From: Campylobacterota bacterium
GTDB lineage: Bacteria > Campylobacterota > Campylobacteria > Campylobacterales > Sulfurovaceae
Direction: 5' to 3'
Assembly (NCBI GenBank): GCA_011330645.1
Contig: DRQB01000160.1
Span: 1 to 10,383, forward strand
DNA: 10,383 nucleotides
Shown: piece after piece, positions 1 through 7,335 of the stretch
Numbering within the stretch: position 1 is the first letter of the stretch
Layout of the letters: the number at the start of each line of letters is the position of its first letter
Position numbers and translations under genes: made by a program
The notes under the pieces: generated by a model
Told to the model about the DNA's origin: nothing
Seen by the model: the letters and a program-made list of their open reading frames with translations, nothing else
Databases searched by the model: none

Positions 1-2
1 AT

Positions 3-206
3 GAAGCCTATAAAATCTCTCATCGTACCTTTCGTGCCGTCAAAGAAAATTTAGGGTTTTCATTGTTGTATAATGTCATAGCTGTACCACTTGCAGTGCT
101 AGGCTATGTCAATCCACTCGTTGCCGCGCTTTCCATGAGTCTAAGTTCATTGGTCGTAGTCAGTAACTCATTGCGTATTAAACATTTAAAATTGAAGGAT
201 AAATAG
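3..206 (+). CDS. ccoI: Cu-translocating P-type ATPase CcoI/FixI, C-terminal fragment
   Basis: Only the last 67 codons are in the window; the frame is open from base 3 to a TAG stop at 204-206. The visible part reads as the C-terminal end of a heavy-metal (P1B) ATPase: an RAVKENLGFSLLYNV segment, then a hydrophobic pair of helices containing PLAVLGYVNPLVAALSMSLS and SLVVVSNSLRI. This is the usual last transmembrane pair of CopA/FixI proteins, with the conserved N-P, MS-SS and NSLR positions. CcoI-type pumps sit in the inner membrane and supply copper to cbb3-type cytochrome c oxidase. The assignment to CcoI rather than general CopA rests on ccoS following directly, sharing one base (TAG/GTG). 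The ATPase catalytic motifs lie upstream and cannot be checked. Confidence 0.88.
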   Translation, partial: EAYKISHRTFRAVKENLGFSLLYNVIAVPLAVLGYVNPLVAALSMSLSSLVVVSNSLRIKHLKLKDK

Positions 207-445
207 TGTCAGAAAATATTGTTATTTTAATGATTGGGGTTTCTACCTTTTTGGGAGCATTGGGACTTATTGCTTTGATCTGGGCTGTAAAAACAGGGCA
301 ATTTGATGACCATAGTAAATTCATTGATGCCGTACGTCATGACAATGAAGAAGATTTACAAGATGCAGCCATGATGGAAGAGAAGAAAAAACAACACCGA
401 CAAAAGAAAAAGTTAGATAAACAAAACTATATGCCGCCTGATTAA
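206..445 (+). CDS. ccoS: cbb3-type cytochrome oxidase assembly protein CcoS
   Basis: This 79-residue protein has one N-terminal membrane helix (about residues 5-28) ending in the family hallmark IWAVKTGQFDD, followed by a highly charged cytoplasmic tail rich in Glu, Lys and Gln. CcoS/FixS proteins are small inner-membrane factors needed for maturation of cbb3-type cytochrome c oxidase, probably at the copper or haem insertion step. The start is GTG, supported by an AAGGA Shine-Dalgarno at 195-199 six bases upstream and by the one-base overlap with the ccoI stop, which implies translational coupling. The tail is somewhat longer and more lysine-rich than the shortest family members. The oxidase structural genes (ccoNOQP) are not in this window. 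Confidence 0.92.
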   Translation: MSENIVILMIGVSTFLGALGLIALIWAVKTGQFDDHSKFIDAVRHDNEEDLQDAAMMEEKKKQHRQKKKLDKQNYMPPD

Positions 446-452
446 TGCAATA

Positions 453-746
453 CTATTTAAAGGTTGCAATATACTCTGCAAGTTCCTTCATCTCTTTATC
501 TTTGAGTCTTGCTACTTGCATTTTCATTAACGAGCCATAACCATAACTATTTTGTTTGCCTTTGGCATAACGTTTTATTTGTGTATATATTTGTGAGACA
601 CTTTGTCCTTTAAGTATGCCTGACTTTCCTAACGCACTCTTTTCTCCATGGCTACCATGACATTCTGCACATTGCAAATAGAGTGTCGAAGCATCACACC
701 ATAACCATGCAGTACTTATAATGATAAAAAAAGTTATTTTTTTCAT
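453..746 (-). CDS. small monoheme c-type cytochrome, exported
   Basis: This 97-residue protein has an N-terminal signal peptide (MKK, then hydrophobic ITFFIIISTAWLW, with likely cleavage near residues 19-20) and a single haem c attachment motif CAECH at residues 26-30. The likely distal haem ligand is Met74 or Met76 in the segment GSLMKMQVARL. The end, LKDKEMKELAEYIATFK, is the usual C-terminal helix of class I (c553-like) cytochromes. It probably works in the periplasm as a small electron carrier, possibly to the cbb3 oxidase whose assembly genes lie next door, but the partner is inferred from position only. It runs convergent to ccoS with seven bases between the stops. An AAGAG sequence (complement of 753-757) precedes the ATG. 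Confidence 0.9.
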   Translation of the reverse strand: MKKITFFIIISTAWLWCDASTLYLQCAECHGSHGEKSALGKSGILKGQSVSQIYTQIKRYAKGKQNSYGYGSLMKMQVARLKDKEMKELAEYIATFK

Positions 747-772
747 AGGTATCTCTTATATAATTTTTCGGC

Positions 773-778
773 ATTATA
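773..778 (-). promoter_or_regulatory. putative -10 box for the cytochrome c gene
   Basis: On the minus strand this reads TATAAT in the context TTGATATAATGCC, 27 bases upstream of the cytochrome start codon. Campylobacterota housekeeping promoters have a strong -10 and little -35 conservation, so the box alone is a reasonable but unproven promoter call. Confidence 0.55.
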
Positions 779-786
779 TCAATACT

Positions 787-798
787 TTGATTAATCAA
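787..798. promoter_or_regulatory. 12-base perfect palindrome, possible operator
   Basis: TTGATTAATCAA is its own reverse complement and lies between the divergent cytochrome c and YfaZ-like genes, about 40-50 bases from one start codon and 58-69 from the other. The half-sites TTGAT/ATCAA are those of the FNR/CRP family, but the centre has two bases where a canonical FNR box has four, so the regulator is unknown. If yfaZ transcription starts near base 834, as its -10 box suggests, the palindrome centre lies close to -41.5. On the other strand it would fall within the -20 to -31 region of the cytochrome promoter. A chance AT-rich palindrome is possible. Confidence 0.4.
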
Positions 799-821
799 GT
801 TTATCTTTGTAAAAACTATGT

Positions 822-830
822 TATTATTAT
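822..830 (+). promoter_or_regulatory. putative -10 region for the YfaZ-like gene
   Basis: Two overlapping TATTAT boxes (822-827 and 825-830) lie about 30 bases upstream of the start codon at 856. No convincing -35 box is visible. The region is very AT-rich, so the assignment is tentative. Confidence 0.4.
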
Positions 831-855
831 ATGAATAAATATTAAAAGGCAAATT

Positions 856-1419
856 ATGACTCTTAAAAACGTATTAATCACAACACTTTTACTTTCAAAT
901 ACTGTACATGCCGAAAATAGCATAGGCATTGATATTAATAATGAAGATGTTGAAATACTTGCTTCAGTGAATTTAAATACCCTTGCTGACTATGCAAATG
1001 GGACAACATATGTTTTGGATGCGAACTACCTACGTACAGATGGAGACAATATGACACGTATAGGTTTCTCTGGACAAAATAGACTACAAGGTGTAGAGGG
1101 ACTCACACTTGCTTTTGGGCTCAAAGGGGTTTTTGCAAGTAATTTTTTGGCTTTCCCACTCATGGCAAAAGCCATCTATGAGCTTCCACTTAATGACAGT
1201 ATCCCAAGTACTTCTCTCTCTTTAAATGTAGCCTATGCCCCTTCAGTACTCTCTTTTAGAGATGCCGATAACTATACTGACTTTAGACTTGAAGCCGATA
1301 TGGAAGTAATTTCAAATATTCATCTTTTTACAGGATACCGTAATATTTCTACAAATTACAACAACAATGACCAAACCTTTAATAATAGCTTTTATGGTGG
1401 ATTAAAACTTAGTTTTTAG
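856..1419 (+). CDS. YfaZ-like outer-membrane beta-barrel protein
   Basis: This 187-residue protein has a short signal peptide with probable cleavage after VHA (residue 19). Alternating polar/hydrophobic strands follow, and the protein ends in phenylalanine (GGLKLSF), the usual C-terminal signal for BAM-dependent insertion into the outer membrane. The opening after the signal peptide (NSIGIDINNEDVEILASVNLN) and the glycine/asparagine-rich strand-turn pattern resemble the YfaZ family of small barrels, whose biochemical role is not established. An AAAAGG Shine-Dalgarno at 844-849 is six bases before the ATG. It lies just before the nucleotide-sugar genes on the same strand, but a separate -10 box precedes galE, so it need not belong to that operon. 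The barrel fold is well supported; the family name is moderately supported. Confidence 0.7.
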   Translation: MTLKNVLITTLLLSNTVHAENSIGIDINNEDVEILASVNLNTLADYANGTTYVLDANYLRTDGDNMTRIGFSGQNRLQGVEGLTLAFGLKGVFASNFLAFPLMAKAIYELPLNDSIPSTSLSLNVAYAPSVLSFRDADNYTDFRLEADMEVISNIHLFTGYRNISTNYNNNDQTFNNSFYGGLKLSF

Positions 1420-1422
1420 TGT

Positions 1423-1428
1423 TATAAT
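1423..1428 (+). promoter_or_regulatory. putative -10 box for the galE operon
   Basis: TATAAT in the context GTTATAATTC lies four bases after the yfaZ stop codon and 32 bases before the galE start. It is followed by an AGAGGG Shine-Dalgarno (1449-1454). No good -35 is visible, as is usual in Campylobacterota. This would be the main promoter for galE-manB-pgi. Confidence 0.6.
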
Positions 1429-1460
1429 TCTACTAACATACCATACAAAGAGGGAAAACA

Positions 1461-2480
1461 ATGACCATTTTAGTTACAGGAGGTGCGGGCTATATTGGAT
1501 CGCATACTACCATACTGCTCATTGAAGCAGGATATGATGTTATTATTTTTGATAATTTTTCAAATGCCTCCAAGGAAAGTATAAAAAGAGTAGAAAAAAT
1601 TGTTGGACAAAATATTACACTCATTGAAGGTGATATCCGAAACAAAACAGATTTAGAAAAAGTCTTTGAAAACTATAGTATTGATGCAGTCATTCATTTT
1701 GCAGGACTTAAAGCAGTGGGAGAATCTGTTGAGAAACCTCTCACCTATTATGACAACAATATTTACGGAACCATTGTACTCTGCGAGACAATGGCAAAAT
1801 ACAATTGTAAATCCATCGTTTTTTCTTCTTCAGCTACAGTCTATGGTGATCCACATACTACACCAATCAAAGAAGATTTTCCTCTTTCTGCTACAAATCC
1901 CTATGGACGCTCTAAGCTTTTTATTGAAGAGATGTTACGTGATTTACATCTCTCTGACAACACATGGAACATCGTACTTTTGCGCTACTTTAATCCTGTA
2001 GGTGCGCATAGTTCAGCTACTATAGGGGAAGCCCCTCAAGGCATCCCTAACAATCTTATGCCTTTTATTGCACAAACTGCTGTAGGCAAACGTGCTTGTC
2101 TCTCTGTATTTGGTGATGACTATGATACACATGATGGTACAGGAGTGAGAGACTACATCCATGTGATGGATTTAGCTGATGGGCATGTCAAAGCTTTAAA
2201 TATTATAAAAAAACTGTCTGAAGTCATGACTATTAATTTGGGTACAGGTGTAGGGTATTCGGTACTTGATATGGTGAAAGCCTTTGAAAAAGCTTCAAAA
2301 AAAGAGGTACCCTACTGTATTGCGCCAAGACGTGCTGGAGATATTGCAAAATGTTTTGCTGACCCCACTTATGCCAAAGAAATACTTGGATGGGAAGCCC
2401 AAAAAGGGCTTGAACAGATGTGTGAAGACAGTTGGAGATGGCAATCAAATAATCCAAATGGATATAAGGAAGAAGATTAA
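1461..2480 (+). CDS. galE: UDP-glucose 4-epimerase GalE
   Basis: GalE interconverts UDP-glucose and UDP-galactose in the cytoplasm with tightly bound NAD. The 339-residue length is normal for the family. The N-terminal Rossmann motif TGGAGYIGSH is at residues 6-15, and the catalytic triad of extended short-chain dehydrogenases is visible: Ser124 in FSSSATVYG, Tyr148 in NPYGRSK, and Lys152. RYFNPVGAH and DGTGVRDYIHVMDLADGH are also GalE hallmarks, as is the late RAGDIAKCFAD segment that helps bind the UDP-sugar. A strong Shine-Dalgarno (AGAGGG, 1449-1454) sits six bases before the ATG. The stop codon overlaps the next start by one base (TAATG), so it is probably translationally coupled. In this cluster it would supply UDP-Gal (or UDP-GalNAc if it has wider specificity, which cannot be read from the sequence). 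Confidence 0.97.
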   Translation: MTILVTGGAGYIGSHTTILLIEAGYDVIIFDNFSNASKESIKRVEKIVGQNITLIEGDIRNKTDLEKVFENYSIDAVIHFAGLKAVGESVEKPLTYYDNNIYGTIVLCETMAKYNCKSIVFSSSATVYGDPHTTPIKEDFPLSATNPYGRSKLFIEEMLRDLHLSDNTWNIVLLRYFNPVGAHSSATIGEAPQGIPNNLMPFIAQTAVGKRACLSVFGDDYDTHDGTGVRDYIHVMDLADGHVKALNIIKKLSEVMTINLGTGVGYSVLDMVKAFEKASKKEVPYCIAPRRAGDIAKCFADPTYAKEILGWEAQKGLEQMCEDSWRWQSNNPNGYKEED

Positions 2481-3862
2481 TGGTAAGACAAATAGAAAAA
2501 AGTATTTTTAGAGAGTATGATATTCGCGGTATTTTTGAGAAAGAACTTCATGAAACTTCTGTGAAACTCATAGGCTATTATTTGGGTCAAAAAGTGGGTG
2601 GTAATAAAGTCGTCTCCATTGGCTATGATGCACGTTCTCATTCTCCCATTTTGAGAGACTACCTTACTTCTGGACTCAATGCAGCTGGATGTAGAGTGCT
2701 TGATATGGGTATGGTAGCCACACCTGTGAATTATTATTCTAACTATATCAACTTTGATGGTGTCAGTACAGATGCCTCTGTGATGATTACAGGTTCACAT
2801 AACCCAAGTGAATATAACGGATTTAAAATTACTGTAAACAAAAGTCCTTTCTTTGGGGCAGATATCTATGCACTAGGTGATGAAATCGTTGCAAATCAAG
2901 ATAAAGTCATTCCTTACGATACAAGCAAAACAGATATTGATGTCAAAACGCCTTATATAGACTTTATGGTTAAAGAATTCTCTCATCTCAAAGGACTCGA
3001 TAAAAAACTGGTAATTGATGCAGGTAACGGTGTGGCAGATACTGTAATTACAAAAATATTTGATGCCTTAGACTTCGATTATGAAGGTCTCTATCTTGAA
3101 CCAGATGGCACTTTCCCTAACCATCACCCTGACCCATCGGTGGAAACAAACCTTGTCGATGTTAAAGCGGTCTTAGCAAAAAATGGAGATATCGCTTTTG
3201 CCTATGATGGAGATGCTGACCGTATCGCTGTACTTACCCATAAGTATAACATCAAAGGTGATCAAATGGCACTCCTCTATGCTATGAAAATGCAAAATCC
3301 TACCGTTATTGGAGAAGTTAAATGTTCCCAAGTCATGTATGATGAACTTGAACGTCGTGGGGCTACTGCAATCATGTACAAGACAGGACACTCTAACCTC
3401 AAAGTGAAAATGAAAGAGACAGGTGCCGACCTTGCCTGTGAAGTTTCTGGACATATTTTCTTTAAACATCGTTATTTTGGATATGATGATGCCATCTATG
3501 CAACACTTCGTATGTTAGAGCTTGTTGCAGATGGTATTGACTTAGATAAGGAACTCGATGCCCTCCCTCAAGTTTTCTCTACAGAAGAGATTAAAGTAGA
3601 AACCACAGAAGAAGAGAAATTTCTCATTATTAACAAAGTCAAAGCATTACTGAAAAATCCTCCAAGTGATTTCCCTAAAATTCTTAATATTATTGATGTT
3701 GACGGTGTCCGTATCAACTTTGAAAAAGGCTGGGGACTTGTCCGTGCGAGCAATACCACACCTGTACTCGTTACACGATTTGAATCTACAAATGAGACAT
3801 TGGCAAAAACCTATGAAGAAGAAGTCAATAAACTCATTATGCAAGCCAAAGCATTGTTATGA
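2480..3862 (+). CDS. manB: phosphomannomutase/phosphoglucomutase
   Basis: This is a cytoplasmic alpha-D-phosphohexomutase of 460 residues that moves phosphate between C6 and C1 of mannose and/or glucose phosphates. All four active-site loops can be read: the phosphoserine loop TGSHNP with Ser106, the Mg-binding loop DGDADR at 243-248, the sugar-recognition loop EVSGH at 321-325, and the phosphate-binding loop RASNTTP at 422-428. The EVSGH loop and the overall size match AlgC-type dual-specificity enzymes, which would suit a cluster containing both galU (needs Glc-1-P) and manC (needs Man-1-P). Dual specificity is inferred, and algC would be an equally fair symbol. An AAGGA Shine-Dalgarno lies at 2466-2470 inside the galE end, and the start overlaps the galE stop by one base. 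Confidence 0.93.
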   Translation: MVRQIEKSIFREYDIRGIFEKELHETSVKLIGYYLGQKVGGNKVVSIGYDARSHSPILRDYLTSGLNAAGCRVLDMGMVATPVNYYSNYINFDGVSTDASVMITGSHNPSEYNGFKITVNKSPFFGADIYALGDEIVANQDKVIPYDTSKTDIDVKTPYIDFMVKEFSHLKGLDKKLVIDAGNGVADTVITKIFDALDFDYEGLYLEPDGTFPNHHPDPSVETNLVDVKAVLAKNGDIAFAYDGDADRIAVLTHKYNIKGDQMALLYAMKMQNPTVIGEVKCSQVMYDELERRGATAIMYKTGHSNLKVKMKETGADLACEVSGHIFFKHRYFGYDDAIYATLRMLELVADGIDLDKELDALPQVFSTEEIKVETTEEEKFLIINKVKALLKNPPSDFPKILNIIDVDGVRINFEKGWGLVRASNTTPVLVTRFESTNETLAKTYEEEVNKLIMQAKALL

Positions 3863-5079
3863 AAAATAAACTCTATTTTAAACTCAAAAATAAGAAAGTA
3901 CAAGAAGCCGCCTTTAGTGCCATACTCGAAGAACAAAAACATATAGGCTACTATGCCCTACCAGAACAAGACATCTCGCCCATCCTGACTTATGCAAAAA
4001 GTATTCCTGATGACATAGAAAACGTTGCTGTCATAGGCATAGGAGGAAGTTCACTCGGTGCAAAAGCTGTCTATGAATTTATCAAGCCTACAAAAAAACT
4101 AAAACGTAAACTTTACTTTTTTGAGAGTACAGACCCTCTCAATATTACCACTTTGCTTTCAAAACTAAATCTACAAAAGACCCACTTTCTTGTCATTTCA
4201 AAATCAGGTACGACAATAGAAACTTTTTCAATTTATAAATATATCTATTCTCTCCAAAACAATCCAGATGTGTATACATTTATCACAGATCCACATTCTC
4301 CACTTGAAAAATATGCAAATGAAATTGGTGCATCTATTCTCTATTTACCTGAAAATGTGGGAGGAAGATTTTCTGTGCTCTCCACAGTAGGTCTTGTACC
4401 CCTTGCACTTTCTGGTATAGATATACAGGCTTTATTAGATGGTGCAGACACACTCAAAAAAAGCTTTTTTGGTGCAGGCTATATGAAAGACACGTTACTC
4501 AAAAAAGCTGTCTATTATGCCCGACATCATGGGCAATACCGTATCAACTGTATTTTTGCCTATAGTGAGACACTCAAATATTTTTGTGAATGGTATGTGC
4601 AACTTTGGGGTGAAAGTTTAGGGAAAAAACAACGCCACTCTGCTTTTAACGTAGGTCTTACACCCATAGGACTCATTGGACCAAAAGACCAACACTCATT
4701 CTTACAACTTATTATGGAAGGTACACGTAACAAATCTGTAACTTTTATCAAAATAGAAGATTTTCAAGATGAAATTCTCATTCCTGATATTTCCCTACCT
4801 CATTTAGGATCTTTAGACAGCCTCAATAATCTTCCTTTTTCAAAACTGATTAATATGCAATGTGACTCTGTGATAGAGGCTCTTTTAGAGGAAGATATTC
4901 CCCTTGACAGCATTTCTATTTCTAAAGTCAATGAAGGTAATATTGGTGCATTAATGTATTACTATGAACTCCTCACTTCTTTAGTCGGTGAGCTCATAGA
5001 TGTCAATACCTATGACCAACCTGGTGTTGAAGCAGGAAAACAAATTTTAAAGAAAAAGTTAAGTTCAATCTTAGGGTAA
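3859..5079 (+). CDS. pgi: glucose-6-phosphate isomerase
   Basis: Pgi interconverts glucose-6-phosphate and fructose-6-phosphate in the cytoplasm. Motifs seen are VIGIGGSSLGAKA (58-70), the phosphate-binding SKSGTT (114-119), the family signature GGRFSVLS (168-175), the catalytic Glu252 in WGESLGKKQ, His279 in DQHS, and Lys394 in GVEAGK. At 406 residues it is a compact form, much shorter than the roughly 550-residue enterobacterial enzyme but typical of Campylobacterota and many Gram-positives. The start overlaps the manB stop by four bases (ATGA) and has no clear Shine-Dalgarno, so translation is probably coupled. Its place between a hexomutase and galU ties it to sugar-nucleotide supply, linking fructose-6-P to glucose-6-P, though it may also be the cell's only glycolytic/gluconeogenic Pgi. 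Confidence 0.95.
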   Translation: MKNKLYFKLKNKKVQEAAFSAILEEQKHIGYYALPEQDISPILTYAKSIPDDIENVAVIGIGGSSLGAKAVYEFIKPTKKLKRKLYFFESTDPLNITTLLSKLNLQKTHFLVISKSGTTIETFSIYKYIYSLQNNPDVYTFITDPHSPLEKYANEIGASILYLPENVGGRFSVLSTVGLVPLALSGIDIQALLDGADTLKKSFFGAGYMKDTLLKKAVYYARHHGQYRINCIFAYSETLKYFCEWYVQLWGESLGKKQRHSAFNVGLTPIGLIGPKDQHSFLQLIMEGTRNKSVTFIKIEDFQDEILIPDISLPHLGSLDSLNNLPFSKLINMQCDSVIEALLEEDIPLDSISISKVNEGNIGALMYYYELLTSLVGELIDVNTYDQPGVEAGKQILKKKLSSILG

Positions 5080-5102
5080 TGCTTGTGTAACGTTTCTTTG
5101 GC

Positions 5103-5120
5103 TATAATTATCTCTATAAT
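5103..5120 (+). promoter_or_regulatory. putative promoter with two TATAAT boxes upstream of galU
   Basis: In the 60-base gap between pgi and galU, perfect TATAAT hexamers occur at 5103-5108 (context TTTGGCTATAATTA) and at 5115-5120, twelve bases apart. Either or both could serve as -10 boxes. The second lies close to the start codon (20 bases), leaving a very short leader that still includes the AGGGAG Shine-Dalgarno (5123-5128) only if transcription starts around 5127 or earlier, so the first box is the better candidate. No clear -35 is seen. Confidence 0.6.
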
Positions 5121-5139
5121 TTAGGGAGCAAGTTGAAAA

Positions 5140-5964
5140 ATGATTAAAAAATGTTTATTCCCCGCAGCAGGGTATGGTACACGCTTTTTACCTGCAACAA
5201 AAGCGACACCAAAAGAGATGCTACCAATCCTGACAAAACCACTCATCCAATATGGGGTAGAAGAAGCTGTTGAAGCAGGTATACATACCATGGCTATTAT
5301 TACAGGTCGAGGGAAACGTGCTATAGAAGATCACTTTGATATTTCGTATGAATTAGAACATCAAATCAAAGGTGAATCAAAAGAAAACCTACTCACTGAA
5401 ATACGCTCACTGATTTCAAGTTGTACATTTTCTTATACCCGTCAAATAGAAATGAAGGGATTAGGTCATGCCATTCTCACAGGCGAAACCCTCATAGGGG
5501 ATGAACCCTTTGCAGTCCTTCTTGCTGATGACCTTTGTACCCATGAAGAAGATTCGGTACTTAAGCAAATGATAGATGTCTATGAAAAATATCAATGTTC
5601 CATTATTGCCATAGAAGAAGTAGCAATGGAAGACACTAACAAATATGGTGTTATAGCTGGAGAACTTGTAGACAACACTACAAACACATACCGCGTTACA
5701 GACATGGTAGAAAAACCCGATTCAAAAGATGCACCTACGAATATGGCGATTATTGGTAGATATATTTTAACTCCTGACATTTTTGATATTTTGAGAGAAA
5801 CAAAACCTGGTAAAGGTGGAGAAATACAAATTACAGATGCCCTTTTAGAACAAGCGAAACAGGGAAATGTCATCGCATATAAATTTAAAGGCACACGTTT
5901 TGACTGTGGTTCTGTGGAAGGGTTTGTAGAAGCCACCAATTATTTTTATCAAGGAGTGCATTAA
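5140..5964 (+). CDS. galU: UTP-glucose-1-phosphate uridylyltransferase GalU
   Basis: GalU makes UDP-glucose from UTP and glucose-1-phosphate in the cytoplasm. The 274-residue length fits the family. The nucleotide-binding signature PAAGYGTRFLPATKATPKEM covers residues 8-27, the metal-binding acidic site is in LLADDL (128-132), and the sugar-phosphate contact motif VEKP is at 190-193. GKGGEIQITDAL (224-235) and FDCGSVEGFVEA (254-265) are also diagnostic. A Shine-Dalgarno AGGGAG lies at 5123-5128, eleven bases before the ATG. It begins a second closely spaced run of genes (galU, manC, wzm, wzt, methyltransferase) with its own promoter-like sequence. With galE upstream, it provides both UDP-Glc and UDP-Gal. 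Confidence 0.96.
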   Translation: MIKKCLFPAAGYGTRFLPATKATPKEMLPILTKPLIQYGVEEAVEAGIHTMAIITGRGKRAIEDHFDISYELEHQIKGESKENLLTEIRSLISSCTFSYTRQIEMKGLGHAILTGETLIGDEPFAVLLADDLCTHEEDSVLKQMIDVYEKYQCSIIAIEEVAMEDTNKYGVIAGELVDNTTNTYRVTDMVEKPDSKDAPTNMAIIGRYILTPDIFDILRETKPGKGGEIQITDALLEQAKQGNVIAYKFKGTRFDCGSVEGFVEATNYFYQGVH

Positions 5965-7335
5965 ATGACAAATATTATCTTATGTGGAGGCTCTGGTACA
6001 CGATTATGGCCTATAAGCCGTACACTGATGCCCAAACAATTTGTAAAACTTTTCAATAATGAATCACTTTTTCAACTCACTGTTAAACGGAACATACAAT
6101 CATGTGAAAAACAATTTATTGTATCTAATTCAGAACAATACTTTTTAGCAATTGATCAGTTAGAAGAACTTTCTTCAACAAACAATAAATTTTTACTTGA
6201 ACCTATTGGGAGAAATACCGCTCCTGCTATTACTCTTGCCTGTTTAGCATTAGATCCAAATGAGATTGTGCTCGTTTCGTCTTCCGATCATCTTATCAAA
6301 AATGAATCTGCTTATCAAAAAGTTTTACTAGAAGCAGAAAAATTAGCTTCACAAAATAACCTTGTTACATTTGGGATTACACCAGAATACCCAGAAACAG
6401 GTTATGGATATATAGAAGCAGAAAATGTGAATGTAAAAGCTTTTCATGAAAAACCTGATGTTATCACAGCACAAAAATATATAGATGCAGGAAATTTTTA
6501 CTGGAATTCTGGTATATTTTGTTTCAAAGCTGGTGTATTTTTAGAAGAACTTAATCGCTATTCCCCAGAAATATATGAAAAATCAAAAATAGCATATGAA
6601 AATGCAAAAAATGATGATATGTTACGAATCAACCATGAAGATATGTTAGCCATACCTGAGAATAGTATTGATTATGCTGTCATGGAAAAATCTTCAAAAG
6701 TAAAAGTTGTTTCAGCAAATATTGCCTGGTCAGATCTTGGAAGTTTTGATGCACTTTCACAAGAATTTAAAAAAGATGAAAGTGGTAATACGATTAATGA
6801 CAATCTTATTGCAATAAACTCAACGAACAACTTTGTTTATACAAAAGATAGATTAATCTCATTGGTTGGTATTGATGACCTAATAGTTGTTGATACAGCT
6901 GATGCTTTACTTATTAGCAAAAAAGGAGATTCTCAAAAGATTAAGGATATTGTTAAGGAGTTGAGGGGAAGAGAAAGTGATTTACATCATATACATATGA
7001 CTGCACATCGTCCTTGGGGAACATATACTATTCTAGAAGATACACCAGGATATAAAATTAAAAGAATTGTAGTCAAGCCAGGGAAACGTCTCTCTTTACA
7101 AAAACACTTCCACAGAAGTGAACACTGGATAGTAGTAAGTGGGACAGCTACTGTTACTGTAGGTAATGAAATAAAAACTGTCAGACCAAATGAAAGTACT
7201 TATATCAAAATGGGTGAAATTCATAGACTTGAAAATGAAGGTAAAATAGATGTGGTTCTTATTGAAGCTCAAGTAGGAGAATACACAGGTGAAGATGATA
7301 TTGTGAGAATTGAAGATGATTTTAAAAGGTGTTAA
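5965..7335 (+). CDS. manC: bifunctional mannose-1-phosphate guanylyltransferase / mannose-6-phosphate isomerase
   Basis: This 456-residue type II PMI/GMP makes GDP-mannose from fructose-6-phosphate together with a phosphomannomutase. The N-terminal guanylyltransferase domain (about 1-330) has GGSGTRLWPISR (8-19), PKQF (23-26), SSDH (106-109), and FHEKPD (160-165). The C-terminal cupin isomerase domain (about 345-456) has RPWGTY (349-354) and the zinc-binding stretch LQKHFHRSEHWIVVSGTA (378-395), whose Gln, two His and Glu match the family's metal ligands. An AAGGAG Shine-Dalgarno at 5951-5956 lies in the end of galU, and the ATG follows the galU stop directly. Base composition is clearly poorer in G+C than in galE-galU, suggesting a different history. 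algA/cpsB is an equivalent name. Confidence 0.95.
   Translation: MTNIILCGGSGTRLWPISRTLMPKQFVKLFNNESLFQLTVKRNIQSCEKQFIVSNSEQYFLAIDQLEELSSTNNKFLLEPIGRNTAPAITLACLALDPNEIVLVSSSDHLIKNESAYQKVLLEAEKLASQNNLVTFGITPEYPETGYGYIEAENVNVKAFHEKPDVITAQKYIDAGNFYWNSGIFCFKAGVFLEELNRYSPEIYEKSKIAYENAKNDDMLRINHEDMLAIPENSIDYAVMEKSSKVKVVSANIAWSDLGSFDALSQEFKKDESGNTINDNLIAINSTNNFVYTKDRLISLVGIDDLIVVDTADALLISKKGDSQKIKDIVKELRGRESDLHHIHMTAHRPWGTYTILEDTPGYKIKRIVVKPGKRLSLQKHFHRSEHWIVVSGTATVTVGNEIKTVRPNESTYIKMGEIHRLENEGKIDVVLIEAQVGEYTGEDDIVRIEDDFKRC

Noticed and set aside
446..468. Bidirectional terminator between ccoS and the cytochrome gene (TGCAA ... TTGCA)
   Set aside because: The stem is only five A+T-containing pairs with a 13-base loop and no T-tract, and part of it lies inside the cytochrome coding region.
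787..798. Canonical FNR box
   Set aside because: The half-sites match TTGAT/ATCAA, but the spacing is two bases rather than four. It is kept only as an unassigned palindrome.
1666..2001. 111-codon + strand frame inside galE
   Set aside because: It lies fully within galE, in another frame, with no family features; galE has all catalytic motifs.
3859..5079. Truncated pgi, because it is about 140 residues shorter than the E. coli enzyme
   Set aside because: All active-site motifs are present in order up to the C-terminal Lys394, and compact Pgi proteins of about 400-450 residues are normal in many bacteria.
5592..5939. 115-codon minus-strand frame opposite galU
   Set aside because: It is antisense to conserved galU motifs, has no recognisable domain, and no ribosome site was noted.
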